Made by a program: the position numbers and the translations under genes. DNA of 64,000 nt, taken from the NCBI RefSeq assembly GCF_005938105.1, contig NZ_VCPE01000003.1, positions 186,001 through 250,000 of the forward strand, given 5' to 3'. Source of the DNA: Brucella haematophila (lineage in GTDB: Bacteria > Pseudomonadota > Alphaproteobacteria > Rhizobiales > Rhizobiaceae). Shown piece after piece: positions 57,371-64,000 of this stretch; positions within the stretch are counted from its first letter, which is position 1; each line of letters opens with the position of its first letter. The notes beneath the pieces were generated by a model. That model was given only the letters and a program-made list of their open reading frames with translations, did no database searches and had not been told where the DNA came from.

Positions 57371-58540
57371 TTACTGGTGAACGTCTCCAGTTTCAAGGCG
57401 AGACAGCGCGGCGGCATCAACAATGTGTCCGGCAGCCGCTAATATCTCTTCCGTATTCTGGTAGCGATTACAGAGAATCCGAATAACGCCACGAGCATCT
57501 ATTTCAGAAAGCCCAATAGATTCAAGAACATGAGAGGATTTGATTTGACCTGACGTGCATGCAGAGCCCGTTGAAAGCGATACTTGACGCGCGATGCGAG
57601 CGCAGAGCTCGTCTGCATCGACGCCGAAGAGCTGGATGGAAGCCGTGCCTGGAACCGTTGGCGCATCACCGCTGACCCGTCGGAAGCGAAGTTGACGTTG
57701 TTGAAGCGTCTGAAGCAACTGCTCAATCAGCCCCGAGCAATGCTCTCGGTCGGATGCAAGCCGTTCCATTGCAACCCGAGCTACCGCACCGAAGCCTGCA
57801 ACGAGCGCGACGGGTTCAGTTCCGGGCCTTAGACCGCTCTGCTGGCCACCGCCCAAAGTCAGGGGAACCGGCTTTGGCGCCGATGCGGCGACATACAGTG
57901 CGCCTATGCCCATCGGACCATAGCATTTGTGCGCCGAAACGGTGAGGTAGTCGACATCAAGCTCGACGACGTCGACGTCCATCTTGCCGACAGCCTGCGC
58001 AGCATCGCTATGGAAGAGCGCGCCGCTCTCATGCGCGAAGGCAGCAGCTTCCTTGACCGGCTGGATGACGCCGGTCTCATTGTTGACCGTCATCACTGAT
58101 GCAAGGAGGAGGTCATGGTCGACAAGCTTCGCGAATTCGGCAAGATCAAGCCGGCCGCGACGATCGACGGGAGCAATGATGACTTCGAACCCTTCGGACT
58201 GTAAGGCGTGTGCAGGTTCCAAGACGGACTTATGTTCAACTGCCGAAACGAGCACGCGTTTCCGATTGGGTTGGAGTCTGCGAGCGGCGCGTGCCACGCC
58301 CAAAATCGCGAGATTGTTGGCTTCGGAAGCACCCGAGGTGAAGGTTATCTCACTTGCAACGGCGCCAAGCAGGTCGGCAACCGATCCGCGGCCATCGGCA
58401 ATCGTGCGGGCGGCAATCTCGCCTGAAACGTTGGACGAACCAGCATTTCCCGGGTGCGCCCAAACGGCAAGCATCGCGTCGCGAGCTTCAGGCGCAAGCG
58501 GCAGAGTGGCAAAACCATCGAGATAGATCGGATGGGTCAT
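57371..58540 (-). CDS. sspA: SspA, IscS-like cysteine desulfurase
   Basis: A 389-residue PLP enzyme. I choose the ATG at 58540, which has AGGAAG 8 bases upstream, over a GTG 18 bases earlier. Substrate and PLP sites: FTSGASEANNLAI near 67, HSDAAQAVGK near 177, the PLP lysine Lys205 in VSAHKCYGP, and the active cysteine Cys328 in LSTGSACTSGQ. It strips sulfur from L-cysteine and supplies it to SspD. It leads the sspABCD operon, divergent from the membrane protein gene at 58604, so the promoters lie in the 63-bp gap. Confidence 0.9.
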   Translation of the reverse strand: MTHPIYLDGFATLPLAPEARDAMLAVWAHPGNAGSSNVSGEIAARTIADGRGSVADLLGAVASEITFTSGASEANNLAILGVARAARRLQPNRKRVLVSAVEHKSVLEPAHALQSEGFEVIIAPVDRRGRLDLAEFAKLVDHDLLLASVMTVNNETGVIQPVKEAAAFAHESGALFHSDAAQAVGKMDVDVVELDVDYLTVSAHKCYGPMGIGALYVAASAPKPVPLTLGGGQQSGLRPGTEPVALVAGFGAVARVAMERLASDREHCSGLIEQLLQTLQQRQLRFRRVSGDAPTVPGTASIQLFGVDADELCARIARQVSLSTGSACTSGQIKSSHVLESIGLSEIDARGVIRILCNRYQNTEEILAAAGHIVDAAALSRLETGDVHQ

Positions 58541-58603
58541 TTCAAAAACTTCCTGCACTAAGCGAGCATTCGATGCTAAACAGAATCGAAGTGTGAGGTT
58601 ATT

Positions 58604-59029
58604 ATGTCAAACGGTTTAACGAATGAACCACCTGATCCGAACGTGATTTACGAACAGCGTTGCGAGGACTTTCGTTCGCTCAACGGGTTTCTATGGCAAT
58701 CGCCCCTTATCATAATGACGCTTACTGGCGGGTTGTGGTTTGCGGTTGGAAGCTTCGAAGTCAGTGATCGAGCAAGATCGATGTTGCTTATCTTTGCTGG
58801 AATATCAAACCTTCTGATGATCATCGCGCTCATCAGGCTGCGATACGTGATGCAGAAAGTGCTCGCTGACATCCGCAGCTATGATGGCAAAGGCAAGATC
58901 GGAGGAAATTTCATCATCGTCGGCACCTTCTGCATGCTGCTACTGTTTGCTGCAGTCGGCTCTTTCGTGACGAGCTGGGGACCATCGGCTTATTTCACCA
59001 AAAGTGCTGCCGGGAAGGCAACACCCTGA
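58604..59029 (+). CDS. Small three-helix membrane protein
   Basis: A 141-residue protein with hydrophobic stretches at about 32-50, 60-79 and 102-124, and a charged segment between the second and third (RLRYVMQKVLADIRSYDGK). There is no signal peptide; the opening YEQRCEDFRSLNGFLWQ is polar and probably cytoplasmic. GTGAGG precedes the ATG loosely. Its TGA shares one base with the start of the methyltransferase gene (TGATG), so the two are coupled. Many island membrane proteins of this size are effectors, but no family is recognised. Confidence 0.65.
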   Translation: MSNGLTNEPPDPNVIYEQRCEDFRSLNGFLWQSPLIIMTLTGGLWFAVGSFEVSDRARSMLLIFAGISNLLMIIALIRLRYVMQKVLADIRSYDGKGKIGGNFIIVGTFCMLLLFAAVGSFVTSWGPSAYFTKSAAGKATP

Positions 59030-59640
59030 TGGCGTCGGGAACGTCATTTGATTCTGTCGCCTACTACGATCGGCTGGCTGCTGATTTCGGGCCGCAATAC
59101 GACGCCGTCAGTTTCGATCTCGTCCATCCAAACCTTGCCCTACATCTTCCGGTTGAAGGCCGGGTTCTCGACATAGGAGCTGGTAGCGGGCGCGATGCAC
59201 GAGCGCTCGCTGCTCGGGGGTTAGAGGTCATAGCGGTTGAACCGTCGATGGCGTTCCGGCGTGTCGCAGTAGCGAACGGTGTCAAGGGAGTGACCTGGGT
59301 TGACGATCGTCTTCCAAAGCTTGCGCTTTTGGACAAAATTCCGCCGTTTGACTTCATTTTGTGCTCAGCAGTGTTAATGCTGCTCGACGACAGTGATTTT
59401 TGGAATAGCTTTCAGAGGATGGCGCATCTTCTAGCCGATACTGGTCTTCTGGCCGTTGACGTCCGAAATCCAATGCCCAATGAGCCGGTCGATATTTTTT
59501 ATGCGCACCCTGACGCACAGGTCTTAGAAGCTGCGGCTAGAGCCGGACTAGATTGCATTGATTATTCAGAAAGAAACGATGCCTTGGGTCGATCAGAGTA
59601 CCGATGGCGTAGCTATATCTTTGCTCATGCAAATCGTTGA
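59029..59640 (+). CDS. Class I SAM-dependent methyltransferase
   Basis: A 203-residue methyltransferase with SAM motif I VLDIGAGSGRDARALAARG (45-63), motif II acidic residue in EVIAVEPS (Glu near 71) and a motif IV-like FILCSAVLMLLDD near 110. No NPPY/DPPY motif for N6-adenine or PCxxx motif for cytosine is seen, so a DNA target is unlikely; a small molecule, protein or RNA is more probable. It is translationally coupled to the membrane protein gene and lies just outside the ssp genes. Confidence 0.85.
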   Translation: MASGTSFDSVAYYDRLAADFGPQYDAVSFDLVHPNLALHLPVEGRVLDIGAGSGRDARALAARGLEVIAVEPSMAFRRVAVANGVKGVTWVDDRLPKLALLDKIPPFDFILCSAVLMLLDDSDFWNSFQRMAHLLADTGLLAVDVRNPMPNEPVDIFYAHPDAQVLEAAARAGLDCIDYSERNDALGRSEYRWRSYIFAHANR

Positions 59641-60089
59641 CTCATTTTAGTTTCCGGCAGTGGTCAAACTATCGGGGTGGCCAACTGGTTAGGAGAGAGG
59701 TTATTGAGTTCCGTCTGTGATTGAACCATTTTTCAGCTCGCACAGGACCGTTAGAATGATAGGCACCAACGTATTATCAGTGATTTGAGGTCAGTACTCC
59801 GGTCTATGAGCAAATGGAAATCGGCCTATGCTTCATCAGGCGTGCATGAATTTCGCCAAGGATATCTGCCTATCTCGCAAAGCCGGGCTTTGTGGATCGA
59901 CCGGTCCAAACATACGCAAGTCGTGACTGGTATGCGTTCTCGACGGCGATTTTTGCAGTGACAGTTTGCGTCCCGCTCCATGGGCCGCCGATTCCAGAAA
60001 ATCCACCGACCCGCATCCGGCAAGAAGCCATGTGCTGTCCCCCATTGATCCCGGAAGAATGACCGGCTCACCGAACCTTTCATACGGGC
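59641..60089. other. Decayed region without an intact gene
   Basis: A 449-bp stretch between the methyltransferase gene and the rtcR relic. Minus-strand frames here are antisense to the relic and look spurious. Possibly it contains further decayed rtcR sequence, but I could not align any of it with confidence. No RNA gene or repeat seen. Confidence 0.4.
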
Positions 60090-60309
60090 TGGAATAGGCT
60101 TGATCTTTTCGACAAAGCCCAACTCTCCGCGGTCTTGAAAACTTGCGGTGGGAGCCAATCGGCAATGCGTCCGGACGCGTTCTCTTTGCGCAATCGCGGC
60201 AGGAAAAGAAGAGCGCCAATGAAGCAGATCGCCTGATCAAGTATCTAGCGAGGTTCGGCTTGAGCTTCGATGAAGTGAGAGAGCGCCTGCGTGCAGCACC
60301 GCTCCTATA
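60090..60309 (+). pseudogene. Remnant of rtcR (sigma-54 RNA-repair activator), C-terminus
   Basis: Two plus-strand frames reconstruct the last roughly 70 residues of RtcR. The first reads NRLDLFDKAQLSAVLKTCGG, the second, one frame over, reads LFAQSRQEKKSANEADRLI then KYLARFGLSFDEVRERL and a TAA at 60307-60309. RtcR proteins end with FDRxQL...CR.S....LFA.SR...NDADRLRKYLARFGL, so this is the DNA-binding tail. The frame breaks between about 60160 and 60180, and the sigma-54 ATPase and CARF-like parts are missing. It converges on the recombinase gene. Confidence 0.7.
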
Positions 60310-60338
60310 AAACGGCGAATGTCAGGCACTGTTCTCAT

Positions 60339-62333
60339 TCACACTTCCATCCAGACCTGATTGAGTATCCTGGCGGCCAGCGCGGCTTTATCCTGGGGCA
60401 AAAATCTCCCGTAGTGACTCGCCACCATGTCCGGCGTATCCTGGATTGCATAGCTGGCCTGTTCGTAGGAGCCAGTCTGCTTCAAGATATGAGTAGCCAG
60501 GACGTCCCGGACGTTGTGCGGACCATGGGGAAGCAATCCCCTTATAGCGCCCCGGTCGGTATAAGGGTTATAGATACCGTATCGCTGAATTGTGAGCCGC
60601 CAAGCCTCGTAGAATGTCGTTTGGTCATAGGCTGCATCCTTGCTGTTTGATTTTACAGTTTTGACAAACAGCGTGCCCGGATCGCGGTTCTCGTCGGGCA
60701 ATCGTTTAATTATCTCGTCCGTGATTTTTCGATATTCGGCAAGTGGACTATCGGCTTCCAGAACGCACATGATCGGTTCGAACGGATCCCGGTGAACGCG
60801 CATCACGCGCTGGATTTCTCTGGAGCGATGTGTTGCATGTTTAAAGCACTCCGCGCATGCCCCGTGCCAATCCTGCTGTGCAAAATCGATTTCTTCTGCT
60901 GTCACCAATCCTGGAACAGGCTGCAGACCTCTGGCTAATTCAGCATGTTGCCACATCCAACCGGTTTCCGGGCGTGTCATGCCGAGTATTGCGCTCAGCA
61001 TATCCTGCTCCCACGATGTGTAAAAGCCGCGTCGCTTTTCTCGCCACTGAAGGTACCAGTCCCAAATACCAGGAAAGACGAGCAAACCGAACGTTATTTG
61101 CCGCAAAGGAATGCCGCGCCCCTTGACTTCACTATCTGGAGAAGCAGCAAGGGCGCCGAATAAAAGTCCAAGATGCTCAACCTTTTGAGACGCAGTTTCT
61201 TCTCCCCAAACACCGTTTCTCTGAAAACCGACTGATGTCAGGGTTGCTGTTTTAAACCGGACAAGGTTGGCCATCTCCATTGCCAGGCGGGGAGGAGCGT
61301 CTACGACGCCCGCGAGCAAATCGGGATCTTCGATAAAATCATCTTCATCCAGACTGCCCTCGAAATCCAAAGTTTCTGATCTGACGCGTGGTGACAATAC
61401 CGTGCCGTAAGAAATTCCGGGGAACCGGATCGCGTATCTCTGTTTGGACGCCTTCCTCTGAAACCGGCGATAATCAGTCGAGCCCGATATGATCACACGC
61501 CGGACCCATTCGAGGATCTCTTCCCGTTTGCTAAAGGAAAGCTGATTAAAGTCGTCTGGCAAATGCCAGACAATGCGCCGCCGTTCGGCGGCACTAACAT
61601 CGCTACCGAGCTCGTGACCGTATATTGATCGTGCCTGATGAGGCAGTCTGGATTTAAAATAACCCTCGGGGAGACGATATCGCTGTTCTATTCTCGTAAG
61701 TACATCGAAGCTATCGGCAGAGCGCGGCGTCTTCGTTCCATTCGCCCAATTCGATATCGTGCGGATGTCGAAAATCTCATGCTGTTTTATAATTGCTCGG
61801 TGGAGGCGCCAGTAGGTCTCACCGAACCTGCGCATATGATAATTCAAGGCCTGCTGGAAAGTCTGCGGATCTTCGGTCCACGCAAACAGCGGTTCCGGAA
61901 ACTCCTCAACAGGATCCGCCGGCGCTAAACTGGGCGACTTTGGACGAACAGGAATTCTCACCGAGGCCGGGGCCCGGTCCGGCTTTGGCAAACGCACGGC
62001 GGGGCGACGATCACGTATTTTATGTTTTGGCGCAGTTTGATCGGATTGGGGAACGCTATTGTCGACCCATCGAATTAGGGCTTCTAATGCAGGCCGAATA
62101 ATATTCTTCAGCTTCTCCGTTAATTCGCAATCAATCCGGCTTTCCGAGGCGAATGATAACCAGTCTATCTGGCTTCTGCGCATCGGAGGCTTTCTGTGCT
62201 GGACGATCAGATCATCGAGATATGACTTGGTCCTATCGAGTATTTCTTCGGACACATGCGGCCTGACGCGTTTGTCGCAGAATTCAGAGATCATATTCCG
62301 AAATTGAAGAGGTGAAGAAGTCTGTGTTTTCAT
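60339..62333 (-). CDS. Atypical long tyrosine recombinase
   Basis: A 664-residue protein. The C-terminus carries a tyrosine-recombinase box: HNVRDVLATHILKQTGSYE (His-x-x-Arg), a degenerate second His position in YAIQDTPDMVAS, and the nucleophile Tyr in SHYGRFLP. The first catalytic Arg is not obvious. Residues about 175-215 (FDIRTISNWANGTKTPRSAD) look like a helix-turn-helix. Cys residues in GACAECFKHATH near 500 may bind metal. Such long integrases occur at genomic-island borders in Rhizobiales. It is downstream of the XRE gene on the same strand, 212 bp away. Family by eye; island mobility role inferred. Confidence 0.7.
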   Translation of the reverse strand: MKTQTSSPLQFRNMISEFCDKRVRPHVSEEILDRTKSYLDDLIVQHRKPPMRRSQIDWLSFASESRIDCELTEKLKNIIRPALEALIRWVDNSVPQSDQTAPKHKIRDRRPAVRLPKPDRAPASVRIPVRPKSPSLAPADPVEEFPEPLFAWTEDPQTFQQALNYHMRRFGETYWRLHRAIIKQHEIFDIRTISNWANGTKTPRSADSFDVLTRIEQRYRLPEGYFKSRLPHQARSIYGHELGSDVSAAERRRIVWHLPDDFNQLSFSKREEILEWVRRVIISGSTDYRRFQRKASKQRYAIRFPGISYGTVLSPRVRSETLDFEGSLDEDDFIEDPDLLAGVVDAPPRLAMEMANLVRFKTATLTSVGFQRNGVWGEETASQKVEHLGLLFGALAASPDSEVKGRGIPLRQITFGLLVFPGIWDWYLQWREKRRGFYTSWEQDMLSAILGMTRPETGWMWQHAELARGLQPVPGLVTAEEIDFAQQDWHGACAECFKHATHRSREIQRVMRVHRDPFEPIMCVLEADSPLAEYRKITDEIIKRLPDENRDPGTLFVKTVKSNSKDAAYDQTTFYEAWRLTIQRYGIYNPYTDRGAIRGLLPHGPHNVRDVLATHILKQTGSYEQASYAIQDTPDMVASHYGRFLPQDKAALAARILNQVWMEV

Positions 62334-62344
62334 TGCAGCCCAAA

Positions 62345-62357
62345 TTGCTAAATTGAC
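62345..62357. promoter_or_regulatory. Candidate XRE operator half-site before the recombinase gene
   Basis: TTGCTAAATTGAC shares an exact CTAAATTG core (TT-purine-CTAAATTG-A/T-C overall) with the left side of the inverted repeat before the XRE gene (63571-63583). It lies about 12 bp upstream of the recombinase ATG, suggesting the XRE protein also controls the recombinase. Confidence 0.45.
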
Positions 62358-62423
62358 CGGCTTCTTGCCGGGCGTGGGCTGCTAATGCGAATTGATTAAT
62401 CAATGCTGAAGGCTGAGAATAAG

Positions 62424-62518
62424 AGGGCGTGTACATGTCTGCTATGATCCAAATTATATACGCGATGATCAGGTTTATGTTCTTTCAAGTGACACGCCCT
62501 GATCTAAAAATCAGGGCG
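62424..62518 (-). promoter_or_regulatory. Alternative-stem leader between xre and the recombinase
   Basis: CGCCCTGAT (62495-62503) pairs with ATCAGGGCG (62510-62518) as a 9-bp hairpin with a 6-base loop, just after the XRE stop in the direction of transcription. Part of it can also pair as ACACGCCCT (62492-62500) with AGGGCGTGT (62424-62432), so two folds exclude each other. This could be a terminator or attenuator controlling read-through into the recombinase gene. No T-run is present, so function is a guess. Confidence 0.45.
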
Positions 62519-62545
62519 CTGATGTTTACTTCTGCCGTTCAGAGG

Positions 62546-63526
62546 TTAGTCCGATCCTGCGACGGTGAAAACAGATGGATCGATGCTGATCTCGTCTTCG
62601 ATACCGAGCTTTACGATGATTGCAGGGAGAATTTTATGGATAGCGCGCATGCCGACCAATAATTCGTTCATATATATGTCGGGATGCAAACGAATAGCGT
62701 TTCGTCCGAAACTCTCAAGCTCCGCCTCGGATCCAAGTTCGCCAGGGGATGAATACACCAGGTCCAACAGTTCGGCGCGAAGCGGAACACCGCCCCTATA
62801 CGCTCGTTGCTTGGCAAAGTTCAGCCAGTTCGTGTAATCCTTACGCGTCTGATATCGAAACGTGTTGAACTTTGGTGCTAAGGTCCGGTCTACTTCTATC
62901 TTGGATGCGGCTAGGTCCATAAGGCAAGGCTCGATATTCCCGGCGGGGGAATCGAAGAGTTCGAGCTCGTCATCCATAATGATCTCTTCTACGTAAGCCG
63001 CATAGAAGCCGTATACGTCGTTAAGAGCGTGATAGATCGACATTATGAGTGACGTGAAAGGATGGGCTTCAAGAGCCTCTATATGTAGTTCGACACTGTC
63101 ATCGTCGTCAGCGAAATCAGCCTCATAGTCAAAATCCAGTTCCTTCGGAAAGCTGATTGGTATCGCTACGCCCATTTCCCGAAGCGTAAGAAACGTCTGC
63201 CATCCCAGTTGGTTGAACTCGTCCTCTTCCAACGGTGCAGTGTGGTACCCGGTTTCCGCATTTTCCGAAATGAGATCAGCCAGAAATCGTAGAAGACGGT
63301 TCCATTTTTTTGCGTATTCCACCGATCCGGTCCAGGTGACAAATTCGGGATCAAGATCCTCGATTTTGGCGAGTGCGCGCAATCGATCCGCCATATCCGA
63401 CGAGATATGCTCGCCCTTTTTCCATTTGCTGATTTGGGTTGGTGATACTTTCAGGAGTGCTGCGAGCTCTTTTTGAGAGCATGTTTGTGCGTCGAGGGCT
63501 AATTGTACGAGAGCCGCACTGTTCAT
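62546..63526 (-). CDS. XRE-type HTH regulator with large C-terminal domain
   Basis: A 326-residue protein. The helix-turn-helix is at about 17-42 (SQKELAALLKVSPTQISKWK), with the phage-repressor look. The remaining 280 residues are acidic and helical, with no peptidase or known sensor motif, and contain DYEADFADDDDSVELHIEAL near 130. A perfect 9-bp inverted repeat lies 44-73 bp upstream of its start, the usual place for autorepression. With the recombinase downstream it forms the control and mobility end of the island. Confidence 0.8.
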   Translation of the reverse strand: MNSAALVQLALDAQTCSQKELAALLKVSPTQISKWKKGEHISSDMADRLRALAKIEDLDPEFVTWTGSVEYAKKWNRLLRFLADLISENAETGYHTAPLEEDEFNQLGWQTFLTLREMGVAIPISFPKELDFDYEADFADDDDSVELHIEALEAHPFTSLIMSIYHALNDVYGFYAAYVEEIIMDDELELFDSPAGNIEPCLMDLAASKIEVDRTLAPKFNTFRYQTRKDYTNWLNFAKQRAYRGGVPLRAELLDLVYSSPGELGSEAELESFGRNAIRLHPDIYMNELLVGMRAIHKILPAIIVKLGIEDEISIDPSVFTVAGSD

Positions 63527-63569
63527 GGATTTGATCCTATCTGCAAAACGATGGCTAAACTTCGCACAA

Positions 63570-63599
63570 TTTACTAAATTGTCAATTTATTTTAGTAAA
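63570..63599. promoter_or_regulatory. Inverted-repeat operator upstream of the XRE gene
   Basis: TTTACTAAA (63570-63578) and TTTAGTAAA (63591-63599) are exact reverse complements separated by 12 bp of AT-rich sequence. It is placed for autoregulation of the XRE gene and shares its TAAATTG half with the site at 62345-62357. Confidence 0.65.
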
Positions 63600-63665
63600 C
63601 TTGAAAATCGTGTTAAAGCAGAGAATGTGGCACGAAGGTTCATATCCCTTCAAGGCGAGGGGTCT

Positions 63666-63833
63666 ATGCTCGGGCGGCAGGTTCGCTTCTTGATCAGCAA
63701 TCTGCGTCCCGTTGCGTTCGTTAGAACGGGTTGGGTGCATTCAGAGTTTCACGTTGCCGACGCCAAAGATAATAAGCTTCCTAAGTATTGTATTGGTAAA
63801 AAGTCTAATTCCTTGGTGAATTTCGCCATCTGA
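63666..63833 (+). CDS. Possible small hypothetical protein
   Basis: A 55-codon frame whose ATG has GAGGGG 5 bases upstream. The product (MLGRQVRFLISNLRPVAFVR then TGWVHSEFHV) is basic, without known motif. It diverges from the XRE gene past the operator, where a Cro-like partner could sit, but it shows no helix-turn-helix. It may be spurious. The remaining 167 bp to the window end show nothing I can support. Confidence 0.25.
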   Translation: MLGRQVRFLISNLRPVAFVRTGWVHSEFHVADAKDNKLPKYCIGKKSNSLVNFAI

Positions 63834-64000
63834 TGTTGACTCAGTGAACAAAATCACGCATTCGATAAAGCTCTAGTAAGGGTTGTATTTACTGTTTTCC
63901 TGCCATGCGGGAGGTGTCGAGGGCCACTTTATACAGCAGTGCAACCAAATGCATTTGGGTTCAATACGAATAAGGTCTCGGAAGTGGAGCGTTATTGTTC

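Noticed and set aside
59826-60240. Minus-strand frames of 110 and 134 codons
   Set aside because: The second is antisense to the rtcR remnant; products are of mixed composition without domains.
62429-62662. Plus-strand 77-codon frame overlapping the XRE gene
   Set aside because: It covers the leader hairpins and the 3-prime end of a well-supported gene, and its product has no motif.
1-64000. CRISPR arrays, rRNA and tRNA genes
   Set aside because: No regularly spaced direct repeats, cas genes or recognisable RNA gene sequence was seen by eye on either strand; a tRNA scan could still find one.

Overview
The window looks like chromosome of an alphaproteobacterium of the Brucella/Ochrobactrum group. 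The support is the complete urea ABC transporter operon next to a transporter-type sensor kinase, a Rhizobiales-style dispersed palindrome, a RHE_PE00001/DUF1612-type gene and the overall protein flavour. No rRNA, tRNA or CRISPR array was seen, so the genus call is an inference.

Left part (1-24 kb): ordinary accessory/metabolic DNA. An sbcDC pair (sbcC runs off the left edge) is followed by a MliC-like lysozyme inhibitor, a DUF4239-like membrane protein and a minus-strand ketone-body style group (alpha/beta hydrolase, 3-hydroxybutyrate dehydrogenase-like SDR, acetoacetate decarboxylase). Next is a two-component system whose sensor kinase carries a whole NCS1-type transporter domain. It diverges from urtABCDE across an intergenic region with a dispersed palindrome and a perfect 15-bp inverted repeat. 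A gamma-glutamylcyclotransferase-like gene, an amino-acid type ABC transporter, a GntR regulator, a VOC protein and an EamA exporter follow.

Middle part (24-36 kb): a UvrD/Rep helicase, a Dyp-type peroxidase, then a scar. An IS6-family element with a frameshifted transposase and no target duplication lies between a prs paralog cut to 183 codons and the tail of an unrelated gene, which is best read as an IS-mediated deletion. A GNAT acetyltransferase, a large autotransporter, a frameshifted tyrosine integrase and a divergent DUF1612-type gene lead into the island.

Right part (36-64 kb): a defence island. It holds (a) an Mrr-like nuclease gene broken by one in-frame amber codon; (b) a three-gene set of a degenerate SF2-helicase-like protein, a MORC/Hsp90-type GHKL ATPase and a PD-(D/E)xK nuclease; (c) a phosphorothioation system, with sspABCD modification genes on the minus strand converging on sspFGH-type restriction genes on the plus strand; (d) a HEPN-like gene coupled to sspH by a 4-bp start/stop overlap; and (e) a small membrane protein with a SAM methyltransferase, diverging from sspA. 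The far edge has a relic of the rtcR C-terminus, an atypical 664-residue tyrosine recombinase and an XRE regulator with a perfect inverted-repeat operator, one half of which recurs before the recombinase.

The most promising leads are the HEPN gene attached to SspFGH and the dead-helicase/GHKL/nuclease module beside it.
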